DNA of 64,000 nucleotides from Flavobacteriaceae bacterium (GCA_026988355.1 JALSLK010000013.1:1-64000); one strand, 5' to 3'. Counted from the first letter of the stretch, positions 50,276 through 61,317 are shown. Program-made: numbers and translations. The notes: a model not told the origin generated them from the sequence alone.

Positions 50276-52903
50276 TTAAAACAGTCTTTTATCTGGCACT
50301 TTATGTTGATCGTATTTTAAATCGCTTAATGCGGAAGCTTTTACTCCTATAAAAAGATAATAGGTAGAACGATTTCCTAAAGGAGTCCAATTAAAGGTCA
50401 TTCGCCAACTATCTAAATCTCTTGCAAACCCTAAAGTAGTATACGATAATCCTTTATCTTTTATATCGTATCCTGAGCTAAAATTTATGTTCCATTTTGG
50501 TGTTAATTCTACACTTCCGTTAAAACGAAGTGTATTTCGAGAAAATTCACTTTCTCTATTTCTATTGGAATATCCTATATTATAATTCAAATTTAATTTC
50601 CATGGAATTTTAGAATGGTATAATTTAACTTTTTTAGTTTCTGGTTGATTTGTTGTACTTGTTGTTCCTCTATTTTTATCTTTCAAATCGGCACCAAATT
50701 GTCCTTGCCCATTATCATTTGTAGATTCTGGCGTTTCTTTTTTATCCTTTTTTTTCTTAAATGTGTCATTAGAAAGATTAAAACTTGCCGTTAATCCTGC
50801 ATCGGTTAACCGAAATAAACTTCCTCCATTATTAATATTAAATGTATTTATTCTTCTTCCTCCTGCGGTTATTGCGTACGGATCTAGTGTTGCATTCAAA
50901 TTCAAATTTAACTCTTTAAATAATACAGTCGATGTTGTCATCCGCACTGGACTCCATTTTAAAGTATCTGCTTCTAAATTATAACTTGTTGTAAAATCAA
51001 AATTGTTTAATAACTTTAACTTTTTAGTTTTTGTAGAGTCTTTTCCTTTTACCTTGGCTTCAAAAGTGTTTCGTAATGCAATTCCTATATTCTGAGACAT
51101 ATTTCTATTTGGAGAACCATAAATTCCGCCATCAAATCTGGAATATTGTGTTGTATTTCCTAAGATATCGTTTTGCACATCGTCGTAATAGTAACTAAAG
51201 TCTGGTGTATATCCATACGAAATAGATGGTTTTAGAGTATGTCTAATTGCTTCTACTGCTCCTTTTTTAAACTTAAACATTCCATAGATTGTTGTTGATG
51301 CCGAAACACTTCCTGAATAATCTCTAAATGTTTTAAAGCCGTTTATTGTATCTGTTTCAATGGTATTTGTCGTTGGATTCCACTTCTTATCTATGGTTTT
51401 TAAATACCAAATATCTCTATAATTTACACTTGGTGATAGCGTAACGTATTTTAATGCTTTTATATTTGTACTAAGCGATATACTGTGTTTTAATCCTGTT
51501 TTTGCTTTTTCAAACATTCCTGCTTTAAAAAACTCATCGTCATTTGTTGTAATCTGATTTTGTAATGCCAAGGAATAGGTTAGCCCTATATTTTGAATTG
51601 GATTTTTTTTTGCGCCATTTTTTGGTGCAAACGGATACAATCTATCCATACCTATCGTTAAATTTGGTAAGGACATATTAATAACTTCTGTATTTGTATT
51701 TTGAGAGTGTGTTACTGCCAAATTCATATTAAACGGTGTTCCTACAAATTTTCTATAATACGATATGGATGAACTCAATGTATTATTTAAAAATCGTGGC
51801 GAACTCAATTCATTTAAAGATTGTTTAAAGAATTTACTAGATCCAAAATTAACAGATGCTGAAAATCGTGCATTTGGATTAGATTTTGCATCTTGATTAT
51901 GTCGCCAATTTACATGAAAACTATTTGTTTTACTATATCCTGACAATCCTCGTTGTCCTTCAATTAAATTTTCAAATCGTATTCCAAATCCTCCTCCAAA
52001 TCGGTATCGCAATTTATAATTAGAATCGAATCGTAAACCCCAACTTCCATTTGTGTAAATATCTCCAGTTACTGCTAAATCTACATAATCGCTAATTGCA
52101 AAATAAAACCCTCCATTTTGTAAAAAATAACCATTTCTATTGTCTCCATACGTTGGTAATAATATTCCAGAAGCTCTACCTTTTGTTAATGGTACATAAA
52201 AAAATGGTAATACTATTGGTGTTGGTACATCTGCTAAAAACAATTGCGATAATCCTCCAACTGCTTTTTTATTTGGCACAAATTTCACATTTTTTGTTCT
52301 AATAAAATAATCTCTTTTTTTCTTTTTGGATGTTGTTATCTCTGCCCTATTCATGTAAATGGTAGAATCATTTTCTCGCTTTGTTATTAAAGCATCTATA
52401 ATCATTCCGTCTTGTTCTGTTCTTGTTCCGTAAACAATTGCTTGTTTGGTTCTAAAGTTATAAACCAACGAATCTTGGAGAGATTCTTGTACGCCTTGCT
52501 TAAATTGTGGTTTTTGCGTATAGGCACCTGTACTATCGACTATACCTTTTGCATAAGCTAAATTTTTTCCGTAGTCTATTATGATAACACCAGATTTAAG
52601 TTCGATATCTTGAAAATACAATTCTGCTTCATTGTATAAAGTAGATATTCTCTTTTTTAAATCAATATCCTTATAATCTTTTGCTTTATCTGTTATGATG
52701 TCTTCTAATCGTTCCTTTTTTTGTATTGTAATACTATCTATTTTAATGGTATCTGTCTTAACTAATGCGTGTTCTTTTTTCGCAGCATCTATTTTTTTTG
52801 GCTTAAATACTCGCTGTTTCGGAATATCTTGCGCATGAGTAAAGTGCATTCCTAATAAAAAGGAAAAACTGAATAAAAGTATTTTGTTTATGCTTGTTTG
52901 CAA
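50276..52903 (-). CDS. lptD: LPS-assembly protein LptD (Bacteroidota type)
   Basis: N-terminal OstA-like region, LFLADVPTPIVLPFFYVPLTKGRASGILLPTYGD, C-terminal barrel. Confidence 0.85.
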   Translation of the reverse strand: MQTSINKILLFSFSFLLGMHFTHAQDIPKQRVFKPKKIDAAKKEHALVKTDTIKIDSITIQKKERLEDIITDKAKDYKDIDLKKRISTLYNEAELYFQDIELKSGVIIIDYGKNLAYAKGIVDSTGAYTQKPQFKQGVQESLQDSLVYNFRTKQAIVYGTRTEQDGMIIDALITKRENDSTIYMNRAEITTSKKKKRDYFIRTKNVKFVPNKKAVGGLSQLFLADVPTPIVLPFFYVPLTKGRASGILLPTYGDNRNGYFLQNGGFYFAISDYVDLAVTGDIYTNGSWGLRFDSNYKLRYRFGGGFGIRFENLIEGQRGLSGYSKTNSFHVNWRHNQDAKSNPNARFSASVNFGSSKFFKQSLNELSSPRFLNNTLSSSISYYRKFVGTPFNMNLAVTHSQNTNTEVINMSLPNLTIGMDRLYPFAPKNGAKKNPIQNIGLTYSLALQNQITTNDDEFFKAGMFEKAKTGLKHSISLSTNIKALKYVTLSPSVNYRDIWYLKTIDKKWNPTTNTIETDTINGFKTFRDYSGSVSASTTIYGMFKFKKGAVEAIRHTLKPSISYGYTPDFSYYYDDVQNDILGNTTQYSRFDGGIYGSPNRNMSQNIGIALRNTFEAKVKGKDSTKTKKLKLLNNFDFTTSYNLEADTLKWSPVRMTTSTVLFKELNLNLNATLDPYAITAGGRRINTFNINNGGSLFRLTDAGLTASFNLSNDTFKKKKDKKETPESTNDNGQGQFGADLKDKNRGTTSTTNQPETKKVKLYHSKIPWKLNLNYNIGYSNRNRESEFSRNTLRFNGSVELTPKWNINFSSGYDIKDKGLSYTTLGFARDLDSWRMTFNWTPLGNRSTYYLFIGVKASALSDLKYDQHKVPDKRLF

Positions 52904-53022
52904 TGCTTTAAATAGTATTTTTGTAAAATATGGCTCAATTTTTGAACTTTAAAGAACCAGTGCCCAAAAATAATTAAAATTAATTGATGTAAACGCAACA
53001 AAATACTAAAATTTCGCCAAAA

Positions 53023-54444
53023 ATGAATTACTTATTACGTATCGTATTTTTTATTTATGTTTTGTTTAATGTACAGGTTATCTCTGCACAAAATTCGGAA
53101 TTTAAAGTTGTTTTAGACGCTGGTCATGGAGGGAAAGACTCTGGTACTGTTGGTTTAAAAAGCTATAAAAATAATTACGAAAGTCATATTGCCTTAAAAG
53201 TAACGAAAAAAGTTGGCAAATTACTTAAAAGTCATGGAGACATTAAAACAATATATACTCGAAGTTCTGACAATACGTTTATTGAATTACATAAACGTGG
53301 AAAAATTGCTAATAAAGCAGATGCTAATTTATTTATTTCGATTCACTGTAATGCTGCTGGTAATAAAAATGCTTATGGAACTACTACCTATGTTTTAGGT
53401 ATGGGAAAAACGGCTAAAAATCTAGAGCTTTCTAAAAGAGAAAATGATGTAATCTTATTGGAAGACGATAGAGAAAAAAATTATAGTTACGATCCTAATT
53501 CTCAAGAATTTATTATAGGCCTAACTTTAATGCAAGAAGATTATTTAGATAAAAGTATTGAATTTGCTGGTATTGTTCAAGATAAGTTTGTTCGTGTTGC
53601 TAAAAGAAAAAGTCGTGGTGTTAATCAAGGTAATTTGGCCGTTCTATACGATTCCTATATGCCAAGTGTACTTATTGAAATTGGTTTTTTAACCAATAAA
53701 AATGAAGAGCGGTTTTTACATACCGATACTGGACAAAACAAAATTGCCAAAGCTATCTATAAGGCTATTATTACATATAAAAACCGATTAGACGATAATA
53801 GTATTGATGGTATTGAAGATGATGATACACGTACTAAAGAGGATTCCGTTTCTAGTAATACAACAGCTGCAAACATAACTTCGGATAAATATTATAGCAT
53901 TCAATTTGCTTCGAGCAGAAAAAGAATGAAAACAAAATCTTATAATTTTAGAGGTTTAAAAAATGTAACACGCAAAAAAATAGGAAAGATTTATAAGTAT
54001 TATTTTGGTAAAACATACGATAAAAATCATGCTAAAGAATTGCGAATTCAAGCAATTAACAAAGGGTATAAAGATGCTTTTATTGTTTCCTTTAAAAATA
54101 CTACTTCTTCGAAAGAGGCAAAAACTACCTCTACTACAAAGGTTACACCTAAGTCTGTGGTTCATAATAATTCAAATGTTTTTGAAGGTATTGATTTTAA
54201 AGTTCAAATTTCTTCTAGTAGAAAAAAAATCACTACAAAATCGTATAATTTTAGAGGCTTAAAAAATATTGAGCGTGTAAAAATTGGCAGACACTACAAA
54301 TACTATTATGGTAAAACTAGCGATTTTAATTTAATAAAAAAACTACATAAAGAATCTCTTAAAAAAGGATATAAAGGTGCTTTTATTGTTGCTATTAAAA
54401 ATGGTAAAAAAGTATCTATTACTAAGATTTTAAAAGGAGTGTAA
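53023..54444 (+). CDS. N-acetylmuramoyl-L-alanine amidase with two C-terminal SPOR-like repeats
   Basis: Amidase_3 VVLDAGHGGKDSG, ISIHCNA, VLIEIGFLTN; repeats KSYNFRGLKNVTRKKIGKIYKYYFGKT / KSYNFRGLKNIERVKIGRHYKYYYGKT. Confidence 0.93.
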   Translation: MNYLLRIVFFIYVLFNVQVISAQNSEFKVVLDAGHGGKDSGTVGLKSYKNNYESHIALKVTKKVGKLLKSHGDIKTIYTRSSDNTFIELHKRGKIANKADANLFISIHCNAAGNKNAYGTTTYVLGMGKTAKNLELSKRENDVILLEDDREKNYSYDPNSQEFIIGLTLMQEDYLDKSIEFAGIVQDKFVRVAKRKSRGVNQGNLAVLYDSYMPSVLIEIGFLTNKNEERFLHTDTGQNKIAKAIYKAIITYKNRLDDNSIDGIEDDDTRTKEDSVSSNTTAANITSDKYYSIQFASSRKRMKTKSYNFRGLKNVTRKKIGKIYKYYFGKTYDKNHAKELRIQAINKGYKDAFIVSFKNTTSSKEAKTTSTTKVTPKSVVHNNSNVFEGIDFKVQISSSRKKITTKSYNFRGLKNIERVKIGRHYKYYYGKTSDFNLIKKLHKESLKKGYKGAFIVAIKNGKKVSITKILKGV

Positions 54445-54471
54445 TTTTTTTCTTTTATATTCCAAAAAACA

Positions 54472-55833
54472 TCAATATACTTTATTTTCTGCTTTTAGCC
54501 TTTCTTGCTCTAATTTTTCGGCCAATCTTTTCGGTATTATTGGTTTTATTATTGTTTTACGAGCTTTTACTTTTACAAAAGGATATAATTCTAAGTCTGC
54601 TTTCATCTTATCCTTTTTATTCGGATATTTATTTGTTCCTAATAAAACTATTTCTCCTTTATCGAACTGTTCTTGTTCTTTTTTTGCTGATTCTTCTATT
54701 TTTCGTTGAATTGTTCCCTTTTCTAATTGTTGTAAAAAGCCTCCATTTTTCTCAATATCTTTAAATAATTGCAATGCTTTTTCTGCAATTTCGTAAGTTA
54801 ATTGCTCTATATAGTAAGAACCTTTTGCTATGGCTTTGTTGTTTTTAAAATAACTTTCTTCTAACAATATTAATAACTGATTTCTTGCTATTCTTGATCC
54901 AAATGCATTAGAACGATGATAAATAGAATCGTAGGCTGTATTACTTACTATATTTGCTCCTCCAATAATTGCACTCATACATTCTGTTGTGGTACGCAGC
55001 AGATTTACATTATAATCGTATATTGTTTTGTTTCTTGTTGTTGGTTCTACAAGTATATTTACGGTACTTTTTGATTGGTATTTTGCAGTCAATTTTTTAA
55101 ACAAGTATCGAAATGCTCTAATTTTTGCAATTTCAAAAAAGTAGTTACTTCCTACAGCGAATGTAATTTGTATTTCTGTTTTATCTGTTATTAGATTTTC
55201 GTTTAAATATTCGTTTAAATGTGCTAATGTATAGGCTACTTGTTGTACGGAATTCGCTCCTGAATTTTGATAGACACTTGCATTAACTCCAACATACGAT
55301 TCGCTAGTATTATTCTTAATTAAAGTCTTGATTTCTTTAAAATCTTCTTGTTTAGAACGATACCAATTTCCACTTTTCACGAAATTATTTATTACATCTA
55401 GTACGATACTTATTTTGTGATTTTTTGTGGATTTCGTCAATTTTTGCAGGAATTCTTTTTCTAAAAATTCACAAATTAAAAGAATCTTTATTTTAGAATC
55501 TAAATCTTGAAAAAGAATTTTATAATCAAATGTTTGTTGTGCTATAAATCGAATTGCTGTCGCTCCTTTTTTGGTTACTTCTTTTGCAATTCGGTTTGCT
55601 TTTTTTTCATCATCTACAAAAATAGTTTGACAAATTTTTGTTTCTAATTTTACTTCTGGAATTTCTAACTTTTTAAAATTATCTTGATGATAAAACGGTT
55701 TTATTACGATGCCCTCATTTGTTTTTGATAAAAGTAACTCATTGTAATCTCCTCCTTTTAAGTCTACTTGTATTTTTTGTTTCCATGCTTTTGCGGAAAC
55801 GAAATCAAAATCAGTAAATATGGAATTGGACAC
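54472..55833 (-). CDS. mutA: Methylmalonyl-CoA mutase small (beta) subunit
   Basis: FDFVSAKAWKQKIQVDLKGGDYNELL, NTAYDSIYHRSNAFGSRIARNQLLIL; lacks B12-binding domain. Confidence 0.85.
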   Translation of the reverse strand: MSNSIFTDFDFVSAKAWKQKIQVDLKGGDYNELLLSKTNEGIVIKPFYHQDNFKKLEIPEVKLETKICQTIFVDDEKKANRIAKEVTKKGATAIRFIAQQTFDYKILFQDLDSKIKILLICEFLEKEFLQKLTKSTKNHKISIVLDVINNFVKSGNWYRSKQEDFKEIKTLIKNNTSESYVGVNASVYQNSGANSVQQVAYTLAHLNEYLNENLITDKTEIQITFAVGSNYFFEIAKIRAFRYLFKKLTAKYQSKSTVNILVEPTTRNKTIYDYNVNLLRTTTECMSAIIGGANIVSNTAYDSIYHRSNAFGSRIARNQLLILLEESYFKNNKAIAKGSYYIEQLTYEIAEKALQLFKDIEKNGGFLQQLEKGTIQRKIEESAKKEQEQFDKGEIVLLGTNKYPNKKDKMKADLELYPFVKVKARKTIIKPIIPKRLAEKLEQERLKAENKVY

Positions 55834-55871
55834 TTTATAAATTGGTTTTATTTTTTAATACGATAAGAAAC

Positions 55872-56165
55872 TTAATCTATCGTATCAAATTCTATTAGAT
55901 ATATATCTTCGTTTTCTTTTTTCATTTTATATTCTTCTCTAGCAAATTTTTCTAATGTTTCCGAATTATCTAGTTCCTCAATCTTTTTTTTATCTTTTTT
56001 TATTTCTTTTTTATAATAATCTGTTGTTTTTTCTAATTTTTCTATTTCATTATCTAACTCTTTGTGTATTAAATAGGAATTTTCATCAAAAAATAACATC
56101 AATACGATAAAAGCAACTAATATCGCTAACATAATTTTATGCATTCTATTTAATTTACTAAACAT
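55872..56165 (-). CDS. FtsB/DivIC-like septum formation initiator
   Basis: Short N-terminal TM plus coiled coil, FAREEYKMKKENEDIYLIEF. Confidence 0.88.
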   Translation of the reverse strand: MFSKLNRMHKIMLAILVAFIVLMLFFDENSYLIHKELDNEIEKLEKTTDYYKKEIKKDKKKIEELDNSETLEKFAREEYKMKKENEDIYLIEFDTID

Positions 56166-56167
56166 CT

Positions 56168-56776
56168 TTAGGATAATTTCTCATTGATTACTGTTCTAAC
56201 AATATCTATTGCTACTGTATTGTATTTATCGTTTGGTATAATGATGTCTGCAAAGTTTTTAGTTGGCTCTATAAACTGTTGATGCATTGGCTTTAACGTC
56301 TTTTGATAACGATTTAAAACTTCATCCAAATCTCTGCCTCTTTCTTTTATATCTCTTCGTAACCTTCTTATTAATCGTTCGTCTGTATCTGCATGTACGA
56401 AGATTTTTATATCAAATAAATCTCTTAATTCTTTATTATTAAAAATTAAAATTCCCTCTACGATAACAACTCTACGTGGATGTGTTTTTAAGGTGTCTTT
56501 TGTTCTATTATGGGATACAAACGAATAGATTGGTTGTTCTATTACCTCTCCCTTTTTTAATTTTTTTAAGTGTTTTACTAACAATTTGAAATCAATAGAT
56601 GATGGATGGTCAAAATTTATTTTTGTTCGTTGGTCGTAAGTTAATTCGTCTGTTGCGTTATAGTACGAATCTTGAGATATTACGCATACTTCGTCTGCCT
56701 CTATTTCGTTTAGTATTTGATTTACAACAGTTGTCTTTCCTGATCCTGTTCCTCCTGCGATTCCTATAATTAACAT
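56168..56776 (-). CDS. udk: Uridine kinase
   Basis: IIGIAGGTGSGKTTVV, NFDHPSSIDF, FVHADTDERLIRRLRRDIKERGR. Confidence 0.96.
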   Translation of the reverse strand: MLIIGIAGGTGSGKTTVVNQILNEIEADEVCVISQDSYYNATDELTYDQRTKINFDHPSSIDFKLLVKHLKKLKKGEVIEQPIYSFVSHNRTKDTLKTHPRRVVIVEGILIFNNKELRDLFDIKIFVHADTDERLIRRLRRDIKERGRDLDEVLNRYQKTLKPMHQQFIEPTKNFADIIIPNDKYNTVAIDIVRTVINEKLS

Positions 56777-56884
56777 GTTTTGGTATTTTGGCTACAAAGT
56801 TAGGCTTTTCTACTTGATTAGACAATAGGTATTTTAATGCTCTTTTTTACAAGAAAATGTTTTTTTAATCATAGAATACTCAGG

Positions 56885-59344
56885 TTAATAATTATCCACA
56901 TCAAAAATAAATCGAACTGGTCTAAACTCTGCTATAGATTGAAATGATATTCGTATTTTTTTCAATATTATTTTTGATTTTTTTATGGATTTATTACTTG
57001 GCAATTTTATTAAAATATGCTTTATATATTGATTTCTTACTCTAGCTACCGATGGTGCTGTTGGTCCTAATACATTTTCTTGAAATTGATTTCGTAACGA
57101 TTTTGCCAACCATTCACTTGCTCTATTTACTTTATTAAAATCTTTGTGTTTTAAGGTAATTTTTATAGTTCGCAATAATGGTGGATATTTATATTGGTAG
57201 CGTTCCTCTAACTGTTCTTTATACATTGCTGCATAATTATTTGTGGTTACTTGCTGCAATATTTGATGATACGGATTAAACGTTTGGATGGCTACTTTTC
57301 CTCTTTTTTTTGCTCTTCCTGCTCTTCCTGATACTTGCACCATCATTTGAAAACTTCGTTCGTGTGCTCTAAAATCTGGAAAATTAAGCATGTTATCTGC
57401 ATTTAATATTCCAACTAAAGATACATTTGCAAAATCCAATCCTTTAGATAACATTTGTGTTCCTACCAAAATATCTACTTCTTGCGCTTGAAAAGATTGT
57501 ATTATTTTATAATATCCGTTTTTACCTCGTGTCGTATCTAAATCCATTCGCGCTACCTTTACATCTGGAAAAATTTGTGCTATTTCTAATTCTATTTGTT
57601 CTGTTCCAAATCCTTTTGTAGTTAAAGATATTCCTCCACAAGCGCCACATACTTTTGGCATAGATCTCGAATAGCCACAATAGTGACATCGCAGTTCGCT
57701 TTTAAATTTATGATAGGTTAAACTTACATCACAATTTGGGCATTCTGGCGATACGCCACAAGTATTACAAGTTACTATTGGTGCGAATCCTCTTCGATTT
57801 TGAAATATAATTACTTGTTCTTTTTCTTCTAATGCTTCGGTTATTAAGGTTACCATTCGATCCGAAAAATGTCCTTGCATCATTTTTTTTCGATATTTTT
57901 CTTTGATATCTACCAATTCTATTTCTGGCAACAACACGTTTCCAAATCGCCTATCTAAAGTTACCAATCCGTATTTTTTTCGCATGGCATTATACCTACT
58001 TTCGATAGATGGTGTTGCACTTCCTAATAGTATTTTTGCTTGGTGTATTTTTGCTAATACTATTGCCGAATCTCGTGCATGGTATCTTGGCGATGGTTCG
58101 AATTGTTTGTACGATGTTTCGTGTTCTTCATCTACAATAATTAATCCTAAATTATCGAAAGGCAAAAACACAGACGATCTTGCTCCTAGTATTATTTGTG
58201 TTTTTTTCTTTTTATGCAATAAATTTTTCCATACTTCTACTCTTTCGTTTAAGGAATATTTAGAATGGAATACGGAAATTTTATCTCCAAAATATTGTTG
58301 TAATCGAGTTATTAGTTGTGTTGTTAGTGCTATCTCTGGTAACAAATACAATACTTGCTTTCTTTTTGTTAATGTTTCTTGAATTAATTTTGCGTAAATT
58401 TCGGTCTTTCCGCTTGAAGTTACTCCATGTAATAATGTAATGTCTTTTTCTTGAAATGATGCTTGAATTTCGGTAAATGCTTTTTCTTGAAATTCGGATA
58501 ATTTTTTTAATTTCTTATTCGATTTTCCAAAGTCTACTCGATCTGTTTGGATGTAATAAATCTCAAAAATAGATTTATCTACTAATGTTTTTATTATTGC
58601 TGCAGAAACATTTGCTATTTCTTGTAAGGTCTTTACTTTAATCGGTTTTTTTGTACTTGCATCTAGAGAAAAATACTGCATTACTGCTTGTTTTTGTTTT
58701 TTTGCTCTCGTTAATTCATCCAATAAAACTCCTAATTTTTTATCGGAATTGTACGTATCTTTTAACTTGACATACTTGATTAATTTTGGCTTATATTGTT
58801 CATAAAATTCTTCTTTTACCGCTAGTACTCCTTTTGCTATTAAACGATTTAAAATTGGCAATACCGTTTTTTTATCTAATATATTACTTACTTCTTGTAT
58901 GGTTAAGATTGCTTGCTGTTGTAATGCTTCGTATATTAAAAATTCTTCATCATTTAATATTTCTTCTTCTTTAAAATTTTCATTTCTAACGATTAACGAT
59001 TCACTTTCTAACAAAAACATAGATGGTAATCCTGCTCGTAATACATCTCCAAATGCACATAAATAATAATCTGCTATCCACCTCCAATGTGTTAACTGTT
59101 TTTCGTTTACTATTGGAGCATCGTCTAATATCTGATATATTTCTTTGGCTTCGTAAGCTGTTGGTGCTATATTGTGGATTTTATAAACTAGTGCTGTATA
59201 TATTTTTGATTTTCCAAATGGTACTGCAACACGCATTCCTGGCTTTAAAAAGTTCGATTCTGCTTCGGTTATTTTATAGGTAAATAATCGTTCTAGCGGT
59301 TTTGGCAATATGACGTTTATGTAATTCTTAGACTCGTAATTCAC
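56885..59344 (-). CDS. priA: Primosomal protein N' (PriA helicase)
   Basis: LLHGVTSSGKTEIYAKL, DEEHE, GSATPS, CNTCG..CPNCD zinc motifs, LSKGLDFANVSLVGILNAD. Confidence 0.96.
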   Translation of the reverse strand: MNYESKNYINVILPKPLERLFTYKITEAESNFLKPGMRVAVPFGKSKIYTALVYKIHNIAPTAYEAKEIYQILDDAPIVNEKQLTHWRWIADYYLCAFGDVLRAGLPSMFLLESESLIVRNENFKEEEILNDEEFLIYEALQQQAILTIQEVSNILDKKTVLPILNRLIAKGVLAVKEEFYEQYKPKLIKYVKLKDTYNSDKKLGVLLDELTRAKKQKQAVMQYFSLDASTKKPIKVKTLQEIANVSAAIIKTLVDKSIFEIYYIQTDRVDFGKSNKKLKKLSEFQEKAFTEIQASFQEKDITLLHGVTSSGKTEIYAKLIQETLTKRKQVLYLLPEIALTTQLITRLQQYFGDKISVFHSKYSLNERVEVWKNLLHKKKKTQIILGARSSVFLPFDNLGLIIVDEEHETSYKQFEPSPRYHARDSAIVLAKIHQAKILLGSATPSIESRYNAMRKKYGLVTLDRRFGNVLLPEIELVDIKEKYRKKMMQGHFSDRMVTLITEALEEKEQVIIFQNRRGFAPIVTCNTCGVSPECPNCDVSLTYHKFKSELRCHYCGYSRSMPKVCGACGGISLTTKGFGTEQIELEIAQIFPDVKVARMDLDTTRGKNGYYKIIQSFQAQEVDILVGTQMLSKGLDFANVSLVGILNADNMLNFPDFRAHERSFQMMVQVSGRAGRAKKRGKVAIQTFNPYHQILQQVTTNNYAAMYKEQLEERYQYKYPPLLRTIKITLKHKDFNKVNRASEWLAKSLRNQFQENVLGPTAPSVARVRNQYIKHILIKLPSNKSIKKSKIILKKIRISFQSIAEFRPVRFIFDVDNY

Positions 59345-59615
59345 TAATCAATATTAATTCTTAAAATGTAAAGGTCGCAAAGTTTTAACAATTTTTCACT
59401 TCTAAACTAGAAAAAAATAAAAAGTGTATTGGAGATCTCTTTTTTTCTTGCTTTTAATCTAAGTTTTATTACGAATTCTATTTGGAGTGGTATCTTGATT
59501 CTTAATAACTTGTCTATGATTTCTAATTTGTTTACAGTTTATACGAACTTTTAGTCTTTTAAAAGTTGTATTTAAGTACGGTTGTTGTCCTTTTTTACAC
59601 TATGAACAACTCTTC

Positions 59616-60467
59616 TTACTCGTTATTAAGTTCTTCTTTATAAACCGAAATGTTGGCTTTCGTTTCTTCATTTATCGTTGGATATTGCATGTCTTCGTAT
59701 TTTGCCAAAGTTTTTAAAATCGTTTTCGCAACCAATAATCTTGCTGTGGCTTTTTCATCTGCTGGAATAATATACCATGGTGCATATTCTTTTGAAGTTC
59801 TATTTAGCAAGTCTTCGTAACAGAACATATATTTATCCCAATGTTTGCGTTCTTTTAAATCTCCTGCGGAGAATTTCCAATTCTTTTCTGGTAAATTTAG
59901 ACGTCTAAGTAATCTGTTTTTTTGCTCGTCTTTCGATAAATTTAAAAAGAATTTTAAAATTATTGTACCATTTGCTGCAATATGGTTTTCAAAATTAATA
60001 ATGGCTTCCATCCTATTGTGATAAAACGCATCGTTTAAATCGGTCTCTGTTTTTACATTTGGAATATTTTCGCCAAAAATATAGTTTTTATGTACTCGTG
60101 TTACCAGTACATTTTCGTAATGTGTCCGATTAAAAACGGCTATTTTACCACGTTCTGGTAAAACAATATAATGTCTCCAAAGAAAATCGTGTTTTAACTC
60201 TGTTTCTGTAGGCACCTTAAAACTATGTACCGAAACTCCATTTGCATTTACATCTTTAAAAACTTCTCTAATCAAACTATCTTTGCCAGAAGTATCCATT
60301 CCTTGTAAACAAATAAGCATACTGTACTTACCATGAGCGTACATTTTATCTTGTAGCTTACTTATTTCTTTACGGATTTTTTTTAATTCTTTTTTGGCAT
60401 TTACATTAATTTCTTTTGTATGTAAATCTGCTAAATTAATTTTGGAATTGACTTTGTATGTATTCAT
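59616..60467 (-). CDS. PPK2 family polyphosphate:nucleotide phosphotransferase
   Basis: LICLQGMDTSGKDSLIREVFKDVNANGVSVHSFKVPTETELKHDFLWRHY, FNRTHYENVLVTRVH. Confidence 0.94.
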   Translation of the reverse strand: MNTYKVNSKINLADLHTKEINVNAKKELKKIRKEISKLQDKMYAHGKYSMLICLQGMDTSGKDSLIREVFKDVNANGVSVHSFKVPTETELKHDFLWRHYIVLPERGKIAVFNRTHYENVLVTRVHKNYIFGENIPNVKTETDLNDAFYHNRMEAIINFENHIAANGTIILKFFLNLSKDEQKNRLLRRLNLPEKNWKFSAGDLKERKHWDKYMFCYEDLLNRTSKEYAPWYIIPADEKATARLLVAKTILKTLAKYEDMQYPTINEETKANISVYKEELNNE

Positions 60468-60500
60468 CTATATTTATTTTATTAAATCTAAATTAATTTT

Positions 60501-61310
60501 TTAGGTCACATCAACCTTACGTATCATTTTCGCAATAATTCTTGGAAAAAATCGCTTTACATAAACAGCAAAAACCTCTAATTTTCCACCAATAACAACT
60601 TCTTGCTTTTTTCCTGCTATCGCTTTTAGCATTCTTTTTGCAAAATAGTCTGTCGAAAGTCCATTTGCCGTTGCCTTATCTAATGTGTTTTGTTTAGAAC
60701 CATCTCCTGTTAATGCATTTACAGATACATTCGTATTTACAAAACCTGGACATATTAACGTTACACTAATATTATCGTTATAAATCTCTGCACGTAAACT
60801 ATCAAAAAAACCATGTAATGCGTGTTTAGATGCTGCATAAGAAGAACGTAATGGCGTTCCTATTTTCCCTACAACACTTGTTACTACGACAAAATGTCCT
60901 TTTTTTCTTGCTGAGAAATACGGCAATATTGCTTTTGTTAAAGCTACTGTTCCAAAATAATTAGTTTTAAAAATGCGTGTATCTACCTCAATATCAGTAT
61001 CTATCGCAAGAGAACGCTGACTAATTCCTCCATTATTAATTAATATGTCTATTTCTCCAAATAGTTGGATTGCCTTTCCTACAATTTTATCTAATTTTAG
61101 ATAATCGTCTAAATCTAATGTTAAGATTTTTACTTTATTTGGTGATACGCACAAATTTTTAACTTCTTCTAATTTTTCAACATTACGTGATGATATAATA
61201 ACCTTTGCTCCTTGCTCTGATAATGCTATTGCCAATGCTTTTCCTATTCCAGAAGAGGCTCCTGTTACCCAAATTATTTTGTTATTGAAATTCATTTTAT
61301 GTATAGTCAT
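60501..61310 (-). CDS. SDR family NAD(P)-dependent oxidoreductase
   Basis: WVTGASSGIGKALA, INNGGISQ, SSYAASKHALHGF; start may be MNFNNK. Confidence 0.93.
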   Translation of the reverse strand: MTIHKMNFNNKIIWVTGASSGIGKALAIALSEQGAKVIISSRNVEKLEEVKNLCVSPNKVKILTLDLDDYLKLDKIVGKAIQLFGEIDILINNGGISQRSLAIDTDIEVDTRIFKTNYFGTVALTKAILPYFSARKKGHFVVVTSVVGKIGTPLRSSYAASKHALHGFFDSLRAEIYNDNISVTLICPGFVNTNVSVNALTGDGSKQNTLDKATANGLSTDYFAKRMLKAIAGKKQEVVIGGKLEVFAVYVKRFFPRIIAKMIRKVDVT

Positions 61311-61317
61311 GTATTCA

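Noticed and set aside
57903-58382. 159-aa plus-strand ORF antisense to priA
   Set aside because: Lies entirely within the PriA helicase core on the other strand; no start context or family
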